A stretch of DNA of 64,000 nt. Source: Jatrophihabitans endophyticus. Lineage in GTDB: Bacteria > Actinomycetota > Actinomycetes > Mycobacteriales > Jatrophihabitantaceae. The notes under the pieces are model-generated. The model saw only the letters and a list, made by a program, of their open reading frames with translations. It was not told the DNA's origin and did not search any database. Both the position numbers and the translations under genes were made by a program. The stretch is taken from positions 434,001-498,000 of the forward strand of contig NZ_FQVU01000003.1 of NCBI RefSeq assembly GCF_900129455.1, read 5' to 3'. Below are positions 54,943-64,000 of the stretch, one piece after another. Each line of letters opens with the position of its first letter. Position 1 is the first letter of the stretch.

Positions 54943-56038
54943 CGGCACTGCTCGTGCTGGAGGACGGCCGGACGTTCGCCGGCGAACCGTTCGGGGCCGA
55001 GGGGGAGACGGTCGGCGAGGCCGTCTTCAACACCGGCATGACCGGCTACCAGGAGACGCTCACCGACCCGTCGTACCACCGTCAGGTCGTCGTGCAGACC
55101 GCGCCGCACATCGGCAACACCGGCATCAACGACGACGACCCCGAGTCGCGTCGCATCTGGGTCGCGGGCTACGTCGTGCGCGACCCCGCCCGCCGGGCGT
55201 CCAGCTGGCGTTCCCGCCGTTCGCTCGACGACGAGCTCGCCGCGCAGGGCGTGGTCGGCATCAGCGGCGTCGACACGCGCGCGCTGACCCGCCACCTGCG
55301 CGAGCGGGGCGCGATGCGCTGCGGCATCAGCAGCATCGGCGACCGAGACGCGCTGCTGGCGACGGTGCTCGCCTCGCCGGCCATGGCCGGCAGCGACCTG
55401 TCGGCCGAGGTGACGACCCCCGACGCGTACCGGGTCGACGCGCTCGGGAAGCATCGCTTCACCGTCGCCGCGCTGGACTACGGCATCAAGACGATGACGC
55501 CGCACCGGATGGCCGAGCGGGGCATCACGTCGCACGTGCTGCCCTCCACGTCGAGCGCCGACGCGGTGGTCGCGACCGGCGCCGACGCGGTGTTCCTCGC
55601 CAACGGCCCGGGCGACCCGGCGACCGCCGATGTCGCGGTCGAGACGGTGCGCGAGCTGCTGCGCCGACAGGTGCCGGTCTTCGGCATCTGCTTCGGCAAC
55701 CAGGTGCTGGGCCGCGCGTTCGGCTTCGGCACCTACAAGCTCGGCTACGGCCACCGCGGCATCAACCAGCCGGTGCAGGACCGCCGCACCGGCAAGGTCG
55801 AGATCACCGCGCACAACCACGGCTTCGCCGTCGACGCGCCGGCCGACCGCGCCACCGACACCGAGTTCGGTGCCGTCGAGGTCAGCCACGTCTGCCTCAA
55901 CGACGGTGTGGTCGAGGGACTGGTCGCGCGCGACACCCGCGCCTTCAGCGTGCAGTACCACCCGGAGGCCGCGGCCGGTCCGCACGATGCCGCCTACCTC
56001 TTCGACCGCTTCGTCGAGCTCTTGGAGGGCCGCCGCTG

Positions 56039-56039
<1 letters not shown>
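54939..56039 (+). CDS. carA: carbamoyl-phosphate synthase small (glutaminase) subunit
   Basis: 366 residues. CarA releases ammonia from glutamine for CarB. The N-terminal domain has [21 protein letters not shown] cut here to [16 protein letters not shown]; the class I amidotransferase domain has FLANGPGDP, the nucleophile C251 in [10 protein letters not shown] and the triad histidine in [10 protein letters not shown]. The first base of carB is the last base of this stop (TGATG), so the subunits are made together. Confidence 0.97.
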
Positions 56040-59335
<3,296 letters not shown>

Positions 59336-59359
59336 CCCGCCCCGTCCGCCCCAGCCTAT

Positions 59360-59445
59360 CGACTGGCGACTTTCGCGCCGACTGGCGACCTGTAGGTCGC
59401 CAGTCGGCCGCGAAGTCGCCAGTCGGCGGGAGAAGTCGCCAGTGG
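59360..59445. repeat. inverted-repeat cluster of five GACTGGCGAC boxes between carB and pyrK
   Basis: GACTGGCGAC occurs on the plus strand at 59361 and 59380 and as its complement GTCGCCAGTC (last copy GTCGCCAGTG) at 59396, 59415 and 59434. The inner pair forms a 15-bp perfect stem (59377-59391 with 59394-59408) on a 2-nt loop, and the outer pair extends it by 13 bp with a small bulge, about 66 nt in all. It lies inside the pyr operon and could slow RNA polymerase, protect mRNA ends or be a dispersed element. Confidence 0.9.
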
Positions 59446-59468
59446 ATTCGCGGGGAGGGGGGCAGTCG

Positions 59469-60326
59469 ATGAGCGTCGTGCAGGAGCAGGCGGAGATCTT
59501 CTCGGTCACCAGGGCGGGGGAGTACTTCCAGTTCACGGTGATCGCGCCGCGCATCGCCGAGGGGTTCCGCCCCGGGCACTTCGTGGCCGTCGCGGTCGGC
59601 GGCGAGAACTCGGCGATGGGGTTGCGCCGCGCGTTCGCGATCGCCGGGGCGACGCCGACGGGCGCGTTCGCCGGCACCGTCCAGTTCGTCGTCGCCGAGC
59701 ACGGGCCGGGCACCCGGTGGCTGACGCAGCGCCGCGCGGGCGAGGTCGTCGACCTCGTGGGGCCGCTCGGCACACCGTTCCCGCTGCCGAACGGGCCGGC
59801 ACCGGCCGTCCTCGTCGGCGGGGGTTACGGGTCGGCTCCGCTCATCCCGCTCGCGCACGCCCTGCTCGCCCAGGGTTCGCCGATCGAGTTCGTGCTGGGC
59901 GCGGCGACCGGCTCGCGGCTCTACGGCGAGCTCACCGCCAAGCGCACGGCCGGGCAGGTCACCGTCACCACCGACGACGGGTCGGCCGGCGAGCGCGGTC
60001 TCGTCACCGACGTGCTGCCCGCGGCGATCGAGCGGATCAACGCCGAGATCGTCTACGCCTGTGGCCCGATGCCCATGCTGCAAGCCGTCGGCAACATTGC
60101 GCAGAAACACGCAATACATGCCGCGGTCGCCGTGGAGGAGGCCATGGCCTGCGGCATCGGCGTCTGCATGACGTGCGTGCTCCCGGTGCGGGGGGACGAC
60201 GGCCGCACCAGGCTCGTCCGCTCGTGCGTCGAGGGACCCGTCTTCGATGCGGCCCGGGTGCGGTGGAACGACGTGGGGCACCTGCCCGCCGACCTCGTCG
60301 GCGCGGACGCGATGCGAGGTCACTGA
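59469..60326 (+). CDS. pyrK: dihydroorotate dehydrogenase electron-transfer subunit PyrK
   Basis: 285 residues. PyrK carries FAD and a 2Fe-2S cluster and passes electrons from PyrD to NAD. The FAD domain starts near residue 15 (GEYFQFTVIAPRIAE, RRAFAIAG), the NAD domain has LVGGGYGSAPLIPLA, and the cluster cysteines are C228, C233, C236 and C253 in the usual CX4CX2CX16C spacing. The ATG at 59469 has GGGGAGGGG upstream; the frame is open to 59325 but reads through the repeat cluster. Next to a class 1B pyrD. Confidence 0.94.
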   Translation: MSVVQEQAEIFSVTRAGEYFQFTVIAPRIAEGFRPGHFVAVAVGGENSAMGLRRAFAIAGATPTGAFAGTVQFVVAEHGPGTRWLTQRRAGEVVDLVGPLGTPFPLPNGPAPAVLVGGGYGSAPLIPLAHALLAQGSPIEFVLGAATGSRLYGELTAKRTAGQVTVTTDDGSAGERGLVTDVLPAAIERINAEIVYACGPMPMLQAVGNIAQKHAIHAAVAVEEAMACGIGVCMTCVLPVRGDDGRTRLVRSCVEGPVFDAARVRWNDVGHLPADLVGADAMRGH

Positions 60327-61300
60327 TGGACATGTCCACCCGGCTCGGGACGCTCACCCTGCCCAACCCGGTGCTGACCGCATCGGGCTGCGCCGCCGCC
60401 GGTCGCGAGCTGCACCAGTTCTTTGACGTCGCCGAGCTGGGTGCCGTCGTCACCAAATCGATCATGACCAGGCCCCGGTCGGGACGTCCCACACCGCGGA
60501 TGGCCGAGACGCCCAGCGGCATGATCAACTCCATCGGCTTGCAGGGGCCGGGCATCAACTCGTTCGTCGAGAACGATCTCGCCTGGCTCGCCGAGCACGG
60601 GGCTCGCACCGTCGTCTCCATCGCCGGTGGCCACACCGACGAGTTCGTCGAACTGGCGCGACGGTTGTCCGGGCACCCCGCCGTCTCGATGCTCGAGGTC
60701 AACATCTCCTGCCCGAACGTCGAGTCGCGCGGGCAGGTCTTCGCCTGCGACGCGATCGCGTCGTCACGGGTGATCGGCGCGGTGCGACGCGCGGCCGACC
60801 CGGCGCAGCCGGTGTTCGCGAAGCTCTCGCCCGACGTCACGGACATCACGCATATTGCGCGCGCCTGCGCAGATGCCGGCGCCGACGGGTTCTCGCTCAT
60901 CAACACCCTGCTGGGCATGGTGATCGACACCGACACCATGGCGCCGGCGCTCGGCGGCGTCACCGGTGGACTGTCCGGGCCGGCGATCCGGCCGGTGGCG
61001 GTGCGGTGCGTGTGGCAGGTGCGCCAAGCGCTGCCGCACCTGCCCATCCTCGGCATGGGTGGCATCCGCTCCGGCCTCGACGCGCTGCAGTTCGTGCTCG
61101 CCGGCGCGTCGGCGGTCTCGGTCGGGACGGCCGTGTTCGGCGACCCGTCCGCCCCGGTGCGCGTGCTCGCCGAGCTGGAGCAGGCACTGGCCGAGCGTGG
61201 CTTCGCCTCGCTGCAGGACGCGGTCGGCTTCGGCCACCTCACGGCGCCGCAGCGGGTGGGTCGGCTCCAGCCGAAGGCGGCCGGGGCGGCGGCGTCGTGA
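60326..61300 (+). CDS. pyrD: dihydroorotate dehydrogenase, class 1B catalytic subunit
   Basis: 324 residues. FMN enzyme that oxidises dihydroorotate. TLPNPVLTASGCAAAGRE, TPSGMINSIGLQGPGI, the catalytic cysteine C129 in NISCPNV, and LGMGGIRSGLDAL with GTAVFGDP are the class 1B blocks. A catalytic cysteine (instead of serine) and the adjacent pyrK show the NAD-linked heterotetramer, not the membrane quinone-linked class 2 enzyme of mycobacteria and streptomycetes. Start overlaps the pyrK stop (TGATG), stop overlaps pyrF (GTGA). Confidence 0.96.
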   Translation: MDMSTRLGTLTLPNPVLTASGCAAAGRELHQFFDVAELGAVVTKSIMTRPRSGRPTPRMAETPSGMINSIGLQGPGINSFVENDLAWLAEHGARTVVSIAGGHTDEFVELARRLSGHPAVSMLEVNISCPNVESRGQVFACDAIASSRVIGAVRRAADPAQPVFAKLSPDVTDITHIARACADAGADGFSLINTLLGMVIDTDTMAPALGGVTGGLSGPAIRPVAVRCVWQVRQALPHLPILGMGGIRSGLDALQFVLAGASAVSVGTAVFGDPSAPVRVLAELEQALAERGFASLQDAVGFGHLTAPQRVGRLQPKAAGAAAS

Positions 61301-62121
61301 CCGGCTTCGGCGCGCGCCTCGACGCGGCGCTCGACGAGCGGGGGTCGCTGTGCGTCGGCATCGACCCGCATCCGGGCCTCCTCGCGGCGTGGGGGCTGTC
61401 CGACGACGCGGTCGGCCTCGGCCGTTTCGCCGACACCTGCGTCGAGGCGTTCGGCGGCCTCGCCGCCGTGGTCAAGCCGCAGTCGGCGTTCTTCGAGACC
61501 TACGGCTCGGCCGGCATCGCCGTCCTCGAGCGCACCGTCGTCGCGGCGCAGGCGGCCGGCGCGCTCGTCCTGCTCGACGTCAAGCGCGGCGACATCGGCT
61601 CCACCATGACCGCGTACGCCCGCGCCTACCTCGATCCCGCGTCGCCGCTGGCCGCCGATGCGATCACGGTGAGCCCGTTCCTGGGCGTCGGCTCCCTCGA
61701 CCCGGCCTTCGCCGCGGCGACCGAGCACGAGCGCGGCCTGTTCGTGCTGGCCGCGACGTCCAACCCCGAGGGGCCGCAGGTCCAGCAGGCCGTGGTCGCC
61801 GGCCGCAGCGTGGCCCAGGCCGTGGTCGACGACGTCGGCGCCCGCAACGCTGGCGCGACGCCGCTCGGGTCGTTCGGCGTCGTCGCCGGTGCCACGATCG
61901 CCGACCCGCCCGACTTCACCGCCCTCGGCGGTGCCGTTCTCGCGCCGGGCGTCGGCGCACAGGGGGGCACGGCCGACGACGTCCGGCGGATCTTCGGCGC
62001 CTCGCTGCGCGCGGTGGTGCCGAGCGTGTCCCGGGAGGTGCTGCGCGCCGGGCCGGACGTCGCCGCGCTCCGGGCCGCCGTCGAACGCCTCGTCGCCGAC
62101 TTCGCCTTCCTGCGCGACTGA
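61297..62121 (+). CDS. pyrF: orotidine 5'-phosphate decarboxylase
   Basis: 274 residues, type 2 (long) form. CVGIDPHPGLLAAWGL starts the barrel, VKPQSAFFETYG follows, and the catalytic DxKxxD is in LLDVKRGDIGSTM (D94, K96). TSNPEG and the phosphate-binding APGVGAQGG close the site. It makes UMP. The GTG overlaps pyrD (GTGA). pyrE is not in the window, and the guanylate kinase gene that often follows pyrF in actinobacteria is absent here. Confidence 0.95.
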   Translation: MTGFGARLDAALDERGSLCVGIDPHPGLLAAWGLSDDAVGLGRFADTCVEAFGGLAAVVKPQSAFFETYGSAGIAVLERTVVAAQAAGALVLLDVKRGDIGSTMTAYARAYLDPASPLAADAITVSPFLGVGSLDPAFAAATEHERGLFVLAATSNPEGPQVQQAVVAGRSVAQAVVDDVGARNAGATPLGSFGVVAGATIADPPDFTALGGAVLAPGVGAQGGTADDVRRIFGASLRAVVPSVSREVLRAGPDVAALRAAVERLVADFAFLRD

Positions 62122-62128
62122 GCGGCGC

Positions 62129-62614
62129 TCAGTCCAGCCACTCGACCCGGACGGGACCCACCCGCAGCGTCCCGTCGGTCAGGGGAGTGCAGCGCATGCC
62201 GCCGCGGCCGCGCAGCGCCTTCCACGCGCCCGGGCCGAGCGCGACGTCCAGCCAGGCGCACGGGTGCGCCCGCCGGTTGAGGCGCAGCCGCACCGGGCCC
62301 GTGCCGCTGTCGAGGGAGAGCGTCCGGCCCGGCGCCGCGTCCACGTCGACGCCGCGCAGCAGGACGGTGCGCCGGGTGCGGGCCAGCCCGCCCTCCCAGC
62401 CGGCCAGGGCCTCGGCGGCCATCACCGTGACCGACGCGTCCCGGTGCGCGGGCCGGTTGAAGTAGCGGTCGCCGACGACCCCCAGGCCGGCGCGGACTCC
62501 GATCTCGTCGGTGGTGTCGTCGGCGACCGGCCCGGCCGGATCGGGGCGTCCGGCCCAGCGATGGACCGGCGAGACGAGCAGCTGCACGATCGCGGCGTCG
62601 AACGCGGGTGTCAC
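62129..62614 (-). CDS. MOSC-domain protein
   Basis: 161 residues. IVQLLVSPVHRW is the typical MOSC start strand, AGLGVVGDRYFNRPAHRDAS matches the GLxGDRY(F) plus H-x-D region of MOSC domains, and RRTVLLRGVDV to RLNRRAHPCAWLD includes the conserved late cysteine (HPCAWL). MOSC domains bind sulfur carriers or molybdenum cofactor; this stand-alone form is close to the YiiM-like group. The GTG at 62614 is chosen because the domain begins directly after it. It converges on pyrF with a 7-nt gap and might serve the molybdoenzymes implied by fdhD and mobA. Confidence 0.8.
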   Translation of the reverse strand: MTPAFDAAIVQLLVSPVHRWAGRPDPAGPVADDTTDEIGVRAGLGVVGDRYFNRPAHRDASVTVMAAEALAGWEGGLARTRRTVLLRGVDVDAAPGRTLSLDSGTGPVRLRLNRRAHPCAWLDVALGPGAWKALRGRGGMRCTPLTDGTLRVGPVRVEWLD

Positions 62615-62689
62615 GCCGTCATGGTGCCCGCTTTCACGGAAACCTGACAGAACGCCTCGCGGGTTGCGGTGATCGCCGAGGCCGCTCGG

Positions 62690-62695
62690 TAGGGT
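62690..62695 (+). promoter_or_regulatory. -10 element TAGGGT for the oxygenase gene
   Basis: TAGGGT would start a leader of about 80 nt before the ATG at 62782. The leader includes the palindromic run GACGTACGTAC but I see no known riboswitch fold. Confidence 0.5.
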
Positions 62696-62781
62696 CTGGG
62701 ACGGGCTGTGGCCCATCGGCATCGCACCCGCATGCCGACGTACGTACCTCCATCCGACGTTCCCCACAGGGAAGGCACCTC

Positions 62782-63624
62782 ATGACCAACACGCTCGCAC
62801 TGCCAGTCGTATCCAAGGCCGCTCGCGACATCATCGACCACGGCTATGCCGTGGTGAAGCTCGCCGACCTCGACGCCGCCAACCTGGACAAGGCCATCAG
62901 CACCGCCGTCGCGTTCTTCCAGCGCCCGCTCGAGGACAAGATGGCGCACGGCAGCACCGACCACAACTATGGGTACCGGCCGTTCGGCATCGAGTACTCC
63001 ATCTCCCCCGAGCGCCCGGACATGAACGAGTGCTTCACCGTCTGGTCGAGCCGCCTCGACCTGATCCCGAACGCGCAGGACATCCCGGAGCTCACCGGGT
63101 CGTTCCTCGACTACCGCGACACCCTCGCCCCGCTCGTGAAGGGCATCCTGGACGAGATCGCGCGGCACTTCGAGGCGCCCGAGGCGCCGGCGTTCGAGAA
63201 GGCCGCCTACCTGCAGATCAACTACAGCATCCCGGCGCCGGCCGAGCGCGAGTTCCTGCAGGACAAGCACGAGGACGGCCACATGGTCACCGTCCTGCAC
63301 CCGACCGCGCCGGGCCTGGAGATCTACGCCGAGGGCGAGCACAGCCCGAACGTCGCGCCGATGCTCCCGGCGGCCGACGAGATCGTGATCATGCCGGGCT
63401 CGGTGCTCACCGCGCTGACCGGCGGGGTGATCCAGCCGCTCTACCACCAGGTGCGCAACCACGGGCTCGACGACCGGCAGTCGATCATGTACTTCGTGAA
63501 CCCCGAGATCGACGAGCCGCTGCACAGCTGGGTCGACGACGCCCGGGGCGAGCGGATCGACATCCGCGAGCACGTGCAGAACGCGCCGTCGATGTTCGGC
63601 CTGCCGCCGGTCGAGGCGCTGTAG
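62782..63624 (+). CDS. isopenicillin N synthase-like 2-oxoglutarate/Fe(II) oxygenase
   Basis: 280 residues. The double-stranded beta-helix core has the iron ligands H163 and D165 in DKHEDGHM and H222 in LYHQVRN, and the 2-oxoglutarate-binding R232-x-S234 in DDRQS. The N-terminal DIDHGYAVVK-like IIDHGYAVVKLADLD and FFQRPLEDKM blocks are those of the IPNS/plant-dioxygenase family. It probably hydroxylates or desaturates a small molecule; the substrate is unknown and no biosynthetic cluster surrounds it. GGGAAGG precedes the ATG, which is preferred over the open frame to 62608 because the fold begins after it. A terminator follows. Confidence 0.88.
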   Translation: MTNTLALPVVSKAARDIIDHGYAVVKLADLDAANLDKAISTAVAFFQRPLEDKMAHGSTDHNYGYRPFGIEYSISPERPDMNECFTVWSSRLDLIPNAQDIPELTGSFLDYRDTLAPLVKGILDEIARHFEAPEAPAFEKAAYLQINYSIPAPAEREFLQDKHEDGHMVTVLHPTAPGLEIYAEGEHSPNVAPMLPAADEIVIMPGSVLTALTGGVIQPLYHQVRNHGLDDRQSIMYFVNPEIDEPLHSWVDDARGERIDIREHVQNAPSMFGLPPVEAL

Positions 63625-63641
63625 CCGACACCCGCACGACG

Positions 63642-63673
63642 AGGCCCCGTCCGGATCCGTCCGGGCGGGGCCT
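63642..63673 (+). terminator. intrinsic terminator after the oxygenase gene
   Basis: AGGCCCCG (63642-63649) pairs with CGGGGCCT (63666-63673) and further GC pairs lie inside; TTT follows. It stands between the convergent oxygenase and aldo/keto reductase genes. Confidence 0.8.
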
Positions 63674-63688
63674 TTCGTCGCGTCGCGG

Positions 63689-64000
63689 TCAGCGCGCCGT
63701 GATGTCGTCCAGCTCGGCGAGGTCGGCGGCGGACGGCTGCCAGCTGCCGGCCGCGACGTTGCGGGCCACCTGGTCGCGCGAGGTCGCCCCGGCGATGACG
63801 CTGGCGACCGCGGGCTGTGCCGCCAGGCCGCCCATCGCGACGTCGAGCAGGGTGACGTGGCGCTCCTCGGCGAAGGACTCCAGGGCCTCGACGACGTCGA
63901 ACACCTCGTCGGTGAGGGTCGACTCGCGACCCCACGCCTGGATCCGGCTGCCCTCGGGGGCGGCCTCGCCGCGGCGGTACTTGCCGGTCAGCAACCCGCT
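63689..64000 (-). CDS. aldo/keto reductase, C-terminal part (runs off the window)
   Basis: Only the last 103 codons are present, read from the window edge to a TGA at 63689. SGLLTGKYRRGEAAPEGSRI is the conserved substrate-loop block of AKR proteins and VIAGATSRDQVARNVAAGSW is the C-terminal NADPH-binding motif (IPGA/IAGAT...N). The full protein would be an NADPH-dependent oxidoreductase of about 310-330 residues; the catalytic Asp-Tyr-Lys-His lies outside. Substrate unknown. Confidence 0.88.
   Translation of the reverse strand, partial: SGLLTGKYRRGEAAPEGSRIQAWGRESTLTDEVFDVVEALESFAEERHVTLLDVAMGGLAAQPAVASVIAGATSRDQVARNVAAGSWQPSAADLAELDDITAR

Noticed and set aside
62700-62781. Riboswitch in the oxygenase leader
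   Set aside because: No fold resembling a known class could be drawn; only a short palindromic run is present.

Overview
The window is a gene-dense stretch of a very GC-rich chromosome. GTG starts are frequent, and 1- to 8-base stop/start overlaps (usually 4) couple many neighbouring genes. Together with phosphatidylinositol mannoside (PIM) genes, a BldD regulator, an F420-type (DDN) oxidoreductase, an actinobacterial LexA box and leaderless promoters of TANNNT type, this points to an actinobacterium. The gene order (PIM genes, pdxS/pdxT, yebC, ruvCAB, secDF, apt, relA, hisS/aspS, rarA, alaS, ruvX, mltG, aroE, aro cluster, efp, nusB, bldD, pyr operon) is the conserved core order of that phylum. 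The genus cannot be named from this sequence. A class 1B PyrD with PyrK, instead of the quinone-linked enzyme, suggests a lineage outside Mycobacterium, perhaps near Frankiales or Kineosporiales (inference). No rRNA, tRNA, IS element, prophage or CRISPR array was seen.

Layout. 1-2190: PIM synthesis (pgsA end, acyltransferase, pimA). 2248-6945: LemA-like and DUF3048 envelope proteins, then the PLP synthase genes pdxS and pdxT, separated by an 11-bp tandem repeat array and a small ribbon-helix-helix protein gene, then yebC. 6954-9177 (minus): lipoprotein, Tat-type lipoprotein esterase, site-2-protease-like metalloprotease. 9227-11981: SOS-controlled ruvC, a TPR-like gene, ruvA, ruvB. 12022-19140: yajC, secD, secF, apt, relA. 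19203-20765 (minus): paired membrane-anchored FKBP and cyclophilin prolyl isomerases. 20906-26019: MBL hydrolase, hisS, aspS, DDN-family protein, SseB-like protein. 26198-30377: a repeat-module protein, a CPA1 antiporter, an LspA-like protein and an IPT-fold secreted protein that looks highly expressed. 30516-38946: rarA, two small membrane proteins, alaS, ruvX, mltG, aroE, fdhD.

38951-43146: a perfect 50-bp palindrome, a large secreted GH92 mannosidase under a LacI-type operator, and mobA. 43245-48708: prepilin peptidase, zwf, and the aroC-aroK-aroB-aroQ operon. 48725-51768: TauE/SafE permease, DUF4442 protein, efp, nusB, and bldD on the minus strand. 51978-62121: a complete de novo pyrimidine operon (pyrR, pyrB, pyrC, carA, carB, pyrK, pyrD, pyrF) led by a PyrR-binding hairpin that masks the ribosome site and interrupted by a palindromic repeat cluster between carB and pyrK. 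62129-64000: MOSC protein, an IPNS-like 2-oxoglutarate oxygenase, and the end of an aldo/keto reductase.

The most unusual structures are the 11-bp array beside a ribbon-helix-helix gene inside the pdxS-pdxT interval, the 50-bp palindrome, the five-copy inverted box cluster inside the pyr operon, the hairpin holding the ribosome site of the IPT gene, and the roughly 100-residue cysteine-flanked insertion in SecD.
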